Origin: JBOFDK01 sp051646925
GTDB taxonomy: Bacteria; Bacillota; Clostridia; Lachnospirales; Cellulosilyticaceae
DNA: 64,000 bases
Direction: 5' to 3'
Assembly: GCA_051646925.1 (NCBI GenBank)
Contig: JBOFDK010000090.1
Coordinates: 1 to 64,000 of the forward strand
The translations under genes were made by a program, and so were the position numbers. Below the pieces are notes generated by a model. The model had not been told where the DNA came from. It searched no databases and saw only the letters and a program-made list of their open reading frames with translations. Positions within the stretch are counted from its first letter, which is position 1. Every line of letters begins with the position of its first letter. Shown here piece after piece: positions 17,536 through 27,100 of this stretch.

Positions 17536-19296
17536 ATGGCATTAGACGGCGTAGTTCTTTCAAATATAGTTCATGAACTAAATTCCACTTTAATAGGTGG
17601 ACGTATTGATAAAATTTATCAACCTGAAAAAGAAGAAATGATTTTCACTATACGCAGTGGTCGAGAAAATTTCAGATTATTACTTACTGCAAATAGCAGT
17701 TATCCTAGAATACATTTCACAGAAAAAACAAAAGCTTCACCAGCGTCACCACCCATGTTTTGTATGCTTCTTCGAAAACATCTTATTTCTGGCAAAATTT
17801 TAGCAATTCATCAACCCGACTTTGAGCGAATAGTTAGAATAGATCTCGAAGCGCAAAACGAACTTGGGGACAAAGAGGCAAAATGCCTTATTATCGAAAT
17901 TATGGGGCGTCATAGTAATATTATTTTGACAAAAAAAGACGGTACTATTATAGACAGTATAAAACACATTTCTTTAGACAAAAGTAGTGTTCGTGCTATA
18001 TTGCCTGGCAAAAATTATACCGCTCCTCCTAGTCAAAATAAACATAACCCTTTACTTGTCGATGAAACAATGTTTAAATCATACCTCTTAAAAGAAAATA
18101 CTCCTTTTCCAAAGGTGCTATATACAACTTTTAGCGGTTTGTCACCTCTTATTTCTACTGAATTATCATTACCACTTGGTGATACAAATGATTTGACACC
18201 TAATGATTTATCTTCTTCTCAGTGGAAATTACTTTGGGATAATTTTTATAATTTAATATTACGTATTAAAAATGGTAACTTTTCTCCTATTATATACAAA
18301 ACAACTGATGGTGACCCTGTAGATTTTTATAGTGTACCTCTTAGTCTTTTTCCAGATAAGACAGCTACACCGTTTACGTCTATTTCATCACTTCTTGAAA
18401 ACTACTATTTTGATAGAAGTACACACTTCATTGTTTCTCAAAAAACATCAGATATCAAAAAAATTATTACTACATTTATAGATCGTGCAAAACGAAAACA
18501 AACTCTTCAGCAAAAAGCAATTACTGAAAGCCATAACTGTGCGCAGGATAAAATTTACGGAGAACTTCTAACCGCATATTCATATTCTGTACCTGCAGGT
18601 TCTACTGTCTTTACGACAACAAATTACTACAAAGAGCCTTATGAAACAATGGATATTCCTCTTGATCCACTATTATCTGCAATCGAAAATGCGCAGCGCT
18701 ACTTTAAACGTTACAATAAGTCAAAAAGAACTTTAGTTGCCGCTACCGCTCAGTTAAAAGTTATAGAGGAAGATTTGAACTACCTAAACTCTGTGCTTAC
18801 TTCCCTTGACTTTTTAGAAACACCTGAAGATATTTTAGGACTTCGCCAAGAACTAGTTGATATGGGATATTTGAAAAAACGTAAACAAAAAGGCCCTAAG
18901 CCTCAAAAAAATGCAATTCCTTATATGCGTTTTAAATCTACAACAGGTGTAATGATTTACGTTGGTAAAAATAATTATCAAAACGATGAACTTACTATGA
19001 AATTTGCTAATTCTCGTGACTTATGGCTACACATAAAAGATGGCCCAGGTTCTCACGTTATCGTACGCCTAGACAATCAAACAGTAGATGATACTACGCT
19101 TATTGAGGCTGCTCAAATCGCAGCGTATTATAGTAATGCAAAACATGGCAGTAATGTTGCTATTGATTATACGGAAAAGAAAAATGTCAAAAAAATTCCT
19201 GGCGCTAAACCTGGTTTAGTAACCTATCAAAATTTTAAAACAATTTATGTAACACCTACTATGCATTTTGTAAAATCTCTTAGCGTAGAAAAATAA
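17536..19296 (+). CDS. rqcH: NFACT family protein RqcH (Rqc2 homologue; FbpA-type)
   Basis: A 586-aa NFACT protein. In B. subtilis RqcH binds obstructed 50S subunits and recruits Ala-tRNA to add C-terminal alanine tails that mark stalled peptides for degradation. The N-terminal NFACT-N domain starts MALDGVVLSNIVHEL and has the GGRIDKIYQP motif. A coiled-coil middle region (about 380-460) leads to the NFACT-R domain with NDELTMKFANSRDLWLHIKD and PGSHVI. I chose ATG 17536, after AAGGGGGT; the 34-codon upstream extension lacks support. It is transcribed divergently from yicC. Confidence 0.94.
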   Translation: MALDGVVLSNIVHELNSTLIGGRIDKIYQPEKEEMIFTIRSGRENFRLLLTANSSYPRIHFTEKTKASPASPPMFCMLLRKHLISGKILAIHQPDFERIVRIDLEAQNELGDKEAKCLIIEIMGRHSNIILTKKDGTIIDSIKHISLDKSSVRAILPGKNYTAPPSQNKHNPLLVDETMFKSYLLKENTPFPKVLYTTFSGLSPLISTELSLPLGDTNDLTPNDLSSSQWKLLWDNFYNLILRIKNGNFSPIIYKTTDGDPVDFYSVPLSLFPDKTATPFTSISSLLENYYFDRSTHFIVSQKTSDIKKIITTFIDRAKRKQTLQQKAITESHNCAQDKIYGELLTAYSYSVPAGSTVFTTTNYYKEPYETMDIPLDPLLSAIENAQRYFKRYNKSKRTLVAATAQLKVIEEDLNYLNSVLTSLDFLETPEDILGLRQELVDMGYLKKRKQKGPKPQKNAIPYMRFKSTTGVMIYVGKNNYQNDELTMKFANSRDLWLHIKDGPGSHVIVRLDNQTVDDTTLIEAAQIAAYYSNAKHGSNVAIDYTEKKNVKKIPGAKPGLVTYQNFKTIYVTPTMHFVKSLSVEK

Positions 19297-19343
19297 AAAA
19301 TGATGTCTAAAACTATTTAATTAGTCTTTAGACATCATTTTTT
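19295..19343. terminator. Bidirectional terminator between rqcH and the 165-aa gene
   Basis: An 11-bp perfect stem TGATGTCTAAA/TTTAGACATCA is flanked by six As and six Ts. It lies between two convergent genes and can serve both. Confidence 0.9.
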
Positions 19344-19365
19344 GCTTTTAATAAAAATATATATA

Positions 19366-19863
19366 TTAAATCGCAATATCATCCCTAGTCCAACGACCTT
19401 TCCAATATTCAGGGCATATATCTGCTAAATTAATCATTTCTCCATTATACATGAAATTTTGATAACTATAGTTAGTATACTTATAATTATTAACTTGCTT
19501 TAAGTTTGATAAATCAAAACAATACTCTCCATTTGAATTATCTAAATAGAAAACTTCTTTATATCCACTCTCAGTTATTATACGTATCCTTAGTTCTTTA
19601 AAAATTTCATCTGTTAATTCTTTTATTATTTTATTAACTTGTTTATTTTTAATTATTCTTTTAATCTTTCTAGCTTCTATTTCTTTTTTTAATCTATTTT
19701 TTAATTGATGAATACGTTCACGAATTAACTCAACATTCCATAATGGATAATATGAATTTTTAATGACGTAGTAACTGTTTTCTCCACATACTTCCTCACA
19801 CTCTACTGTTGCCAATGATTGAATCGTCTCGTGTGTAAAACAATAATTTTTAGCGTCCATCAT
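19366..19863 (-). CDS. Hypothetical protein, 165 aa, Lys/Tyr-rich
   Basis: I do not recognise this protein. It has a convincing GGGAGGT site before two ATGs (19863 and 19860). The middle (about 48-85) is a highly charged, probably coiled-coil stretch of Arg/Lys (RIHQLKNRLKKEIEARKIKR). The C-terminal half is Tyr/Asn-rich and ends with a WKGRWTRDD motif. There is no signal peptide or membrane helix. It lies at the edge of the accessory region, convergent with rqcH. Confidence 0.6.
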   Translation of the reverse strand: MMDAKNYCFTHETIQSLATVECEEVCGENSYYVIKNSYYPLWNVELIRERIHQLKNRLKKEIEARKIKRIIKNKQVNKIIKELTDEIFKELRIRIITESGYKEVFYLDNSNGEYCFDLSNLKQVNNYKYTNYSYQNFMYNGEMINLADICPEYWKGRWTRDDIAI

Positions 19864-19999
19864 AGTTACCTCCCTCTTTCCATTGTTATTCTATGCATGA
19901 GTGCTTTTCTAACATACCGAAAATTACGAAAGATCCTTGTAAATATTTATCGTTTTTTAAAAAGTTTGTCTACTATATGAAAATATTTTTGAAAACAAC

Positions 20000-20059
20000 A
20001 AAAAGTCCTAATATTTATAGATTTTTCAACCTATAAATATTAGGACTTTTTGGATTTGT
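20000..20059. repeat. 60-nt hairpin repeat, copy 1
   Basis: AAAAA, a perfect 16-base inverted repeat (GTCCTAATATTTATAG and its complement) around a 10-base loop, then TTTTTGGATTTGT. It is identical base for base to 22191-22250 and in the same orientation. It can act as a bidirectional terminator; here it lies downstream of the 20272-21087 gene. The rest of 19864-20271 holds no gene that I can see. Confidence 0.9.
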
Positions 20060-20271
20060 CTACAATATCTTATTTGAATATATGATTACAACTTATATAT
20101 TCTCCTCACTACTTTATCGTCTATCATTTAGCACACTATTCTACACTAGTTGATTTATTTCAAAAATAATTTGCACCTACTAGGCTATTTATCAAATAAC
20201 TATATCCTCTAATAGTACCTCTTTCTTCAATAATAAAAATATTTTCATACTAATATAAATTCCCCATTTTT

Positions 20272-21087
20272 TTATTGAATAGAAGTTCCATTTTTATATA
20301 CTTCTTTTAAAAATATATTTAATTTGTTATTTAAACTACTCAGAGATTTATTTATATTACCAATGTTTTCATTAAAAGCTTCATAACTAAAATGTTTTAA
20401 ATAATAAAATGCTTTATAAAAATAATCTAATAATTTCGAGTATTCTTCATAAATAACCCTACCTGAATGAGATTTCAAATATTGTGCCACAGCATCTATC
20501 TTTAATTGATCTTCTATAGTGTAATCCTCACACATATCTAACATAGCATAATCATATACCTGAACAAGTTCTTTTAATCTAGCCCAATAATAGTCCGCTT
20601 CTACAATTTCTCCCATTTCCAAAACTAACCTTATATCATTTGTAAGTAATGTAGATCCGTAAGTAGGCTTAGGCATATTAAAATTTTGTATCTTTGTAAG
20701 AGTTATTCCATTCGATAAATCAATGTTATACCCAAACATATACGAAATTACCCTAATCGGAACATATATTGTCCCATTAAGCTCTACCGGTACTACATCA
20801 GATACAAAATACCCATTATTATTAAAAACAATTTGACTATCTCTACCAATAGATACCATGTTTTCTCCCTGTTGTAAAACAACATTTTGACCAGTCACTT
20901 TGGTAATATCTATTCCTAACTCATTGCAAATTGCTCTTAATGGATATAATTTTCTCCCATTTTTTTCTTGCACATCCAATATTATTTGTTTATTTTCTAA
21001 TTTAATTGTATCTGTTTTAGCATATCCTGTAACTACCATACTCATTATACTTACTATAATAAGTCCTATTTTTAAAAAGTTATTCAT
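20272..21087 (-). CDS. Secreted protein with copper-amine-oxidase-N-like (stalk) domain
   Basis: A 271-aa exported protein. Residues 1-23 form a signal peptide (hydrophobic core IGLIIVSIMSMVVTGYA, ending near AKT). Residues about 28-130 match the copper amine oxidase N-terminal-like domain common in clostridial surface proteins: LYPLRAICNELG, VVPVELNGTIYVPIRVISYMFGYNI. The C-terminal half (about 140-271) is helical and unrecognised. The gene lies 86 bases downstream of another protein with a similar domain and ends before the 60-nt hairpin. Role unknown; a cell-surface location is inferred. Confidence 0.75.
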   Translation of the reverse strand: MNNFLKIGLIIVSIMSMVVTGYAKTDTIKLENKQIILDVQEKNGRKLYPLRAICNELGIDITKVTGQNVVLQQGENMVSIGRDSQIVFNNNGYFVSDVVPVELNGTIYVPIRVISYMFGYNIDLSNGITLTKIQNFNMPKPTYGSTLLTNDIRLVLEMGEIVEADYYWARLKELVQVYDYAMLDMCEDYTIEDQLKIDAVAQYLKSHSGRVIYEEYSKLLDYFYKAFYYLKHFSYEAFNENIGNINKSLSSLNNKLNIFLKEVYKNGTSIQ

Positions 21088-21173
21088 TTTACTTCCCCTA
21101 TTTTTAAATTTTTCAAAATATCATTTCACTAGCAATAGCACCGAATATACTCCCCTACCTCTTGTTTGTATAT

Positions 21174-21782
21174 CTAATATATAGAAATTACTCTAGTTGC
21201 TGCATCATATCCCACTACCTTACCAATAGCTTCTGCAACAAATCTTGCTGGTATCATAGTTTTACCACCCACTACTTTAGGACTTCTTTCTAAAGCATAT
21301 GGCTGTCCATTTACTTTAGCACTTTTTGTTCCTATAGTTAAACTAAAATTTATATTTTCTTTTGAACAATTAGCTGTTGATGTAACACTATCCCAGTTAA
21401 TTGTAATCCCTAATGCATCACATAAAGGTCTCATTTCTAATAATGTCATTTCATTATCAATAATTCCATTAATATCCATATTCATGCCACCTATGTTAAC
21501 CTTAGCTGTTGTAGTTTTATAAATAGGTTTATCTACTTTTACACTTGAAGATGAATTACTTATGTTAGAATTTCCTGCGGCTCTATAAGGACATCCGTTT
21601 TTATGTAAATGTGCCGGGTTACCATTACAATGGTAGTGATAAGATCCTAACCCACTTTTGTTTGTATTATCCTTATGTCCCCCGCTACTATCTGTTCTTC
21701 CAGAATGTGCAAATGATGTAACTGGCAACATACTCACTGCCACTAAAATAATTCCCGCTTTTTTAATAAAATTGTTTTTCAT
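21174..21782 (-). CDS. Secreted YHYH-motif protein with copper-amine-oxidase-N-like domain
   Basis: A 202-aa exported protein. It begins with a signal peptide (KKAGIILVAVSMLPVTSFA, residues about 6-24). A YHYH-type motif follows: HSGRTDSSGGHKD and LGSYHYHCNGNPAHLHKNGC, rich in His and Cys. A low-complexity Ser/Asn linker comes next, then a stalk-like copper-amine-oxidase N-terminal domain (MTLLEMRPLCDALGITINWD ... MIPARFVAEAIG). It probably forms an operon with the next gene. Metal binding is plausible from the His/Cys cluster but is inference. Confidence 0.78.
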   Translation of the reverse strand: MKNNFIKKAGIILVAVSMLPVTSFAHSGRTDSSGGHKDNTNKSGLGSYHYHCNGNPAHLHKNGCPYRAAGNSNISNSSSSVKVDKPIYKTTTAKVNIGGMNMDINGIIDNEMTLLEMRPLCDALGITINWDSVTSTANCSKENINFSLTIGTKSAKVNGQPYALERSPKVVGGKTMIPARFVAEAIGKVVGYDAATRVISIY

Positions 21783-22190
21783 TTAATTTCTCCGTACATA
21801 ATTCTTAGTATATATATCTCTTTAAAGTAAGTATATACTTTAACACATTATGGTAACTTTTTCATCATATTTCATTTGATTTTTAAATTCGAATCCAATT
21901 TTTAGACATATTTCATACAATCTCCCCTTAATAATTCTTATATATTAGTCCGAATTGTAGTATTTTCTGTCGATACTATAATTCATCCCCCTCTTTTCTT
22001 CAAGCTAAGAATAAACTATTTTACAATCCACTCTATATAGTATTTATTCACATATTATTTTATCTTCAATTTTGAAATACTCTTCAAAACACTTTAATAT
22101 TTTATCATAGTCAAAAATATTTTTTAAAGTACCTAATGTTACTAATTTAAAAATGAAAAAACTCACCTCTAGTACGATATATAACTAATA
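21783..22190. other. AT-rich intergenic stretch without recognised genes
   Basis: No open frame with a ribosome site and no strong structure in about 400 bases upstream of the YHYH gene. It probably carries that gene's promoter, but I cannot choose one. Confidence 0.5.
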
Positions 22191-22250
22191 AAAAAGTCCT
22201 AATATTTATAGATTTTTCAACCTATAAATATTAGGACTTTTTGGATTTGT
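22191..22250. repeat. 60-nt hairpin repeat, copy 2 (terminator of the spo0A remnant)
   Basis: An exact duplicate of 20000-20059 in the same orientation. It begins 10 bases beyond the stop codon of the spo0A remnant, so it is probably the original spo0A terminator. Confidence 0.9.
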
Positions 22251-22260
22251 TGTAAAACTC

Positions 22261-22390
22261 TTAGCTTACTTGCATCTCTAGACGAAGTCTATCCGCAATA
22301 AGTGCAATAAACTCTGAATTTGTAGGCTTTTTCCTTTGCCGTTATTTACGGTATAGCCAAAGAGTTTATCGATTGTATCCATCTTACCAC
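22261..22390 (-). pseudogene. spo0A: Truncated duplicate of the spo0A 3' end
   Basis: These 130 bases match the last 128 bases of the intact spo0A (31885-32012), including the stop codon. I count seven substitutions, all at synonymous positions (Glu, Ala, Thr, Gly, Thr, Val and Gly codons), plus a 2-base insertion after the GKGK codons that shifts the frame. Similarity stops abruptly in the codons for RGKMDTIDKLFGY. No start or receiver domain is attached. The silent-only divergence means this copy evolved as part of a working spo0A before it was cut off. Confidence 0.92.
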
Positions 22391-22442
22391 AAGAGTTTGA
22401 GCTTTGTTATATAATTTTCTGACACTTAATTTAGTGGTCTTT

Positions 22443-22482
22443 ACCATAAATATTAGTTGGTCTGTGACCGAATATTTATGGG
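22443..22482. repeat. Inverted repeat near the left island boundary
   Basis: CCATAAATATT and its exact complement AATATTTATGG, separated by 16 bases. No T tract follows, so it is not a clear terminator. The remainder of 22391-22585 has no recognised gene. Confidence 0.6.
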
Positions 22483-22585
22483 GTTAGTTTATTGTAGCAA
22501 TTTATTGTAATATTTACAAGTATTTTGGTCCTAAGAGATCTAATGTGATAGACTTTATTTTAAACTCAAGACTATTTACTTATAT

Positions 22586-23215
22586 TTAATACTCAAAAAT
22601 GTTGGCAATTCCCTGCGTTCTGAGATATGCACTTAATGGGAGAAATGCATAACATTTTTCTGTCATAATAAGTCTATCTCTTTTTATTAGTTCCACTTTC
22701 ATTTCTTCCCATAAATCATTGAGATATATCACATCATTTATAGCATAATTAATTTGCTCATTCCCTAGGATTTCCTCTTCCCAATTAGAGATTTGCATCA
22801 TTTTATCAATATCAACTTCAAGAAAGTTTTTCAAAATATCTTTTAGGGAGGTTGATTGACCTTTGTCTAGCAAAATCTTAGCTCCAACCTTTGTACATAC
22901 TATATTTTCTACATTTTTTATCCCCAAATTAATCATTAAAAATTGCAAATCAAAAGTAGCATGATGAAAGATTTTTTTCACAGTTGAATCTAATAACAAC
23001 CTTTTTAAATTGGTATACTCCGTTGACAACGTGTATTTTAACAAATATACTTTCTCATTACTATATAGTTGAATTAGGCACAATTTATCTATATTTGCAT
23101 CTAGTCCTTTAGTCTCAGTATCAATACACACTACCCCATTATCAATTATTTCTTTAACTTCTTTTTCAGTAAGGTCATTAGTAGACGGTCCAATAATATG
23201 AACTTTTGGTTGCAT
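22586..23215 (-). CDS. RNase D-like DEDD 3'-5' exonuclease domain protein
   Basis: A 209-aa protein consisting of a single DEDD exonuclease domain. Motif I is CIDTETKGLD (Asp, Glu), motif II is FHHATFDLQFL (Asp), and motif III is NYAINDVIYL (YxxxD, the DEDDy type). It lacks the HRDC domains of full-length RNase D (about 370 aa). I chose ATG 23215, eight bases after AAGGAG located in the end of the preceding gene; the GTG at 23224 touches that site. It is co-transcribed with the membrane protein gene five bases upstream. The target (RNA or DNA, self or invader) is unknown. Inside a defence-type island an antiviral role is a reasonable guess only. Confidence 0.8.
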   Translation of the reverse strand: MQPKVHIIGPSTNDLTEKEVKEIIDNGVVCIDTETKGLDANIDKLCLIQLYSNEKVYLLKYTLSTEYTNLKRLLLDSTVKKIFHHATFDLQFLMINLGIKNVENIVCTKVGAKILLDKGQSTSLKDILKNFLEVDIDKMMQISNWEEEILGNEQINYAINDVIYLNDLWEEMKVELIKRDRLIMTEKCYAFLPLSAYLRTQGIANIFEY

Positions 23216-23220
23216 TTTTC

Positions 23221-24000
23221 TCACTCCTTAAGATTTATCTTTTCACTAGTCTCCAGTAGACGTTCAATCTGCTTTGTAGCCCAGTCAAATATAGCCTCAT
23301 TTCCTTTATCACTTTTTGTATACAGAAATGCTGGTGGTAATAAATCTCTTCCAGCTGCAATACTACTATTAACAATAATTATAGAATTATTAGCTTTGTA
23401 AAACGAAGCAGTAGGATTCCCCTTGTGATAATATACTTCTACATTTCCTTTATTTCCTTTTTCATTTATCTCTTTCCACAGTTTTATTACACTGTTCATG
23501 TTTGTTCTAAGCTCTTCTTCTGATACATTATAAAAATCACTCAAAGGTTTAATAAATTCTGACTCTGGTGAAACTAAAAATACTCTTATCGTACATTTTT
23601 CTTTTTTTAGCTTTTCAGTAAACATTTTTAGATGCTTAGAGGTCCAACTTTTTCCATAGACATGCACAATGTCTATTTGAGTACATTTTTTTTCGAAAAA
23701 CTTTTCATAATCAACTTTATTTATGTCTAAAAATATTTTAGCTAATCCTGCCTTGTTTATATCTTCTTTTAATCCCGTTTTATTATAAATAGTATCAATT
23801 AATTGATTTCTTAATACATATTCATTTATTATTGAGACTATTCCTGAAACCAATAACACGCTCGCAATGTTATTTAAAATATTGTTCCATGTTGAATCTG
23901 AAATAGTTCCTGCTAAAATAAATAGTATTATCGAGATACCACCAAGTATCAAACAAATAATAACACTTAAAAGTTTAATTTCTTTTAATTTTTTTCCCAC
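23221..24000 (-). CDS. Two-TM protein with uncharacterised (possibly phospholipase-D-like) C-terminal domain
   Basis: A 259-aa protein that starts at GTG behind GAGGGGG. Two membrane helices are evident at about residues 11-32 (LLSVIICLILGGISIILFIL) and 40-60 (NNIASVLLVSGIVSIINEYV). The cytosolic part alternates beta-like and helical segments: IDIVHVYGKSWTS, CTIRVFLVSPESEF, GNVEVYYHKGNPTASFYKANNSIIIVNSS. The K-x-N-x4-VNSS stretch and the strand pattern recall degenerate phospholipase-D-like domains, but the HxK catalytic motif is absent. It is translationally linked to the exonuclease gene. A membrane-tethered partner or sensor is possible; function not established. Confidence 0.65.
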   Translation of the reverse strand: MGKKLKEIKLLSVIICLILGGISIILFILAGTISDSTWNNILNNIASVLLVSGIVSIINEYVLRNQLIDTIYNKTGLKEDINKAGLAKIFLDINKVDYEKFFEKKCTQIDIVHVYGKSWTSKHLKMFTEKLKKEKCTIRVFLVSPESEFIKPLSDFYNVSEEELRTNMNSVIKLWKEINEKGNKGNVEVYYHKGNPTASFYKANNSIIIVNSSIAAGRDLLPPAFLYTKSDKGNEAIFDWATKQIERLLETSEKINLKE

Positions 24001-24052
24001 TAATATCCCCCTCTTTTCTACAACACAATCATAAATTTAATATAAAATAAAT

Positions 24053-24117
24053 AGCCCAACACTCCCCCTATAAGCTTTCATTCTACTCTGTTCTAAGTAG
24101 TCAATGTTAGGCTTTTT
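24053..24117 (-). terminator. Long-loop hairpin after hsdR
   Basis: AGCCTAACA and TGTTGGGCT pair over nine bases (one G-T) around a loop of about 43 bases, just beyond the hsdR stop. The following minus-strand sequence is T-rich but interrupted, so termination would be moderate. Confidence 0.45.
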
Positions 24118-24122
24118 GTTCA

Positions 24123-27100
24123 TTATGCTATTGTTTCTGAATTTGTCTTAATCTGCTGAATCACACCCATAATCTCTCTGGCATCATTCATATTATCTTT
24201 GAATAAAGCTGTAATGCTTCCAAGACTTCTAAACGGTTCTTCCATAAGCACACGATTATCCTCAATCATGCCATTTGCTACAATGTAGTCTACAAGTAAC
24301 TTCACGTATCGGATCTGTACCACGTTTAGTTTTTCTTCACTTAGGAATTTACTAAAAGCTTCATTAGCTGCCCCTCTATCAAGACCTACAATCTTTCTGA
24401 CTAGCTTTGTAACTGGTGTATCCCCATACTCTTTTTCATACTCTGCTTTACTCCCTAGATCTTCCCACATAATACGCTCTAACGTCTTAAGGTCTTCTTG
24501 GTTGAGTTGCTTGTTGTTACGAAGCTTATAGATAGCCAGTTCATCTTGATGTGCTTTTAGATAGTACTCTACCTTTTTCTTGTATTCCTTGAGATCATTT
24601 GAATTATACATTGCACCATTCTCATTCACTTCAAGAATCTCATCTTTAAAGTTGGTGTAGTAAATCTTCTGAACCCCTTTATCAATGAACTTAATAAGCT
24701 CACGTAAGGCTTCTCTGACCTCTTCAAGCTCTAGTATATCTGCACTTTCCCAGAACTCTTCTGTCTGCACCTTTTCGATAATATACTTCTGCTCAATAAC
24801 CTGTGGAATCGTACCAAGCTTAGAAAGCTCTTCTGCTGTTTGAATAATGCTTCTAATAGGCTTTGTAGCATTCTTATTTTGAAGATAAGCGAGGTCAACC
24901 GTATAGATCAAATGGTCAAAACGTTTTGCTAGTTCATCTCCTGCAATCGGTGTAATGAGTGGTGCAATATGTTCTTTAATCTCTGTCACACTGCCAGTCC
25001 CTAGACTTTGCCAAGCCAAGCGATTCTTATAAGTTTCTACATAACGACTATGCATCTTGACTCTAAAGCTCTCATCATTAAGACTTGTTATATCTCCAAC
25101 AAGCTCATCTAGTAAAGTTTCTCTATAAGCTATGTAATCCTCTTCTTGATACTTCATATCTTGAAGCTCTCTTACAATCTCTACCTTAGTGTTGTAGATT
25201 TTCTCCGTAAGGCTTTCACTTATACCTGTTTCCTTACCTTTTGGATTCGCTCTAAAGAACTCAAAGTTATTGCAGAAGTCAAAGATCAAGAAGCTTTCTT
25301 TATCCATGCCTGCTCCAAGTAGGTCTTTACAAAGTCTTGTGCCACGACCAATCATCTGCCAGAACTTAGAGTGTGAGCGTACTTTCTTGAAAAATACAAG
25401 ATTAAGGACTTCTGGTATATCAATCCCTGTATCAAGCATATCTACCGATACAGCAATCTGTGGCATCTTATCCTTGGTACTAAAGTCATCTATCAGCGTA
25501 TCGACATAGTTAATACTGTAGTCTATCTGCTTAATAAAATGTGAGCCATACTCTGGATAAATCTTATTAAAACGCTCTACGATAGCTTGTGCATGACGGC
25601 TACTCTTAGCAAAGACAATGGTCTTCCCAAGTTTATCTCCACCCTCTACACGTAAGCCTTTTTCCATCAGTTCACGAAGTACCCTATCTATCGTATTGGC
25701 ATTAAAAAGCCATTCATTAATGGCACTACTTGATACGGTATCATCTACAGTCTCATCATCTTCAAAAGTCTTTTCAAACTCATCTTTTTCTTCTTCACTC
25801 AGGTCATCATAGTGAATGCCCTCTTCCATGATCTTAGACTTTACTTCTATGGTATGATAATCAACTAAATACTCGTCTTCTACTGCTTTTTCAAGTTCAT
25901 AAGCAAAGGTTGGTACTTGGTTTGGTAGTTCAAATATATCATAAGTATTTTTGTCGACTTCATCCTTTGGTGTGGCTGTAAGCCCAAGGAGCATAGCATC
26001 AAAGTATTCAAATATATCTCTGTACTTCTTGTAAATACTTCTATGACTCTCGTCAATGATGATGAGGTCAAAGTGAGCAGGCGTGAAAAGCTTCTTTCCA
26101 TCTTTTCGCTTAGTATCATCTATAGCATTCATCATAGTTGGGTAGGTAGCGAAGATCATACGTGCCTGCTCTGGATTATCCTTACTATCTAGCAGATTAC
26201 ACAATGTAAGACTAGGGAGCAGATTGCTAAAGTTATTCTTTGCCTGCTTCACAAGTGCCTTACGGTCTGCTAAGAAGAGAATATTCTTCACATGATTGTG
26301 TCTCATGAGTACATCTATAATAGAAATAGCTGTTCTTGTCTTACCACTTCCTGTAGCCATTACAAGTAGCATTTTTCTATGTTTGGTATCCACTGCATCA
26401 CATACAGCCATAATAGATTCCTTTTGATAATAACGGTTAGAGATATTATTATTAATCTCTACATTTAAAAAAGGTACTTTAGTATTTCTGCGATCCACTG
26501 TAAGCTGTAACTCATCTTTAGTGAAAATACCTGCTATACGTCTTTGTGGATAGCCCTCTGCATCATTGGTATAGTTAATCTCAAAACCATTAGTTGTAAA
26601 GATAAGAGGTCTTTGTCCATATTGATTGTGCAAGCAATCTGCATAAAGCTTCGCCTGCTGTGAGCCTACTATTGGATCTTTGCTAGACTTCTTAGCTTCT
26701 ACTACAGCCAGTGGTTTGCCATTGTTACCATAGAGCACATAGTCTACATACCCTATACCTGTAGCATTAGGCATGCCCTCTACTCCTACCTCTACCAAAC
26801 AGTCTTTGCCAATCTCCCAACCTGCTAGCTTCAACTCTATATCAATATACTTCTTACGTGTCTCGGCTTCGCTGATCTTGTCCACTTCAAAGTCATTGGT
26901 TGCTGTCTGAGTCTTCCTCTGCTCTGTCATAGCCTGACGCAAAGTTTCATTTTCTTTACGTATCTCTTCAAGACGCTTATCCTTGCTACTTAATCGCTCA
27001 TAGAGATCTTGTAACTCCTGTGGTCTTGTACGTTTTTCATCACCTGTTAATAAAATACTTTCATCAAACTCACCACAGGTATACTCGTCTGCATAGCAAT

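Noticed and set aside
22261..22390. A second functional Spo0A paralogue
   Set aside because: Only the last ~43 codons are present, with a 2-bp frameshift and no start or receiver domain.
22443..22482. Terminator at the 11-bp inverted repeat
   Set aside because: No T tract on either strand; listed only as an inverted repeat.
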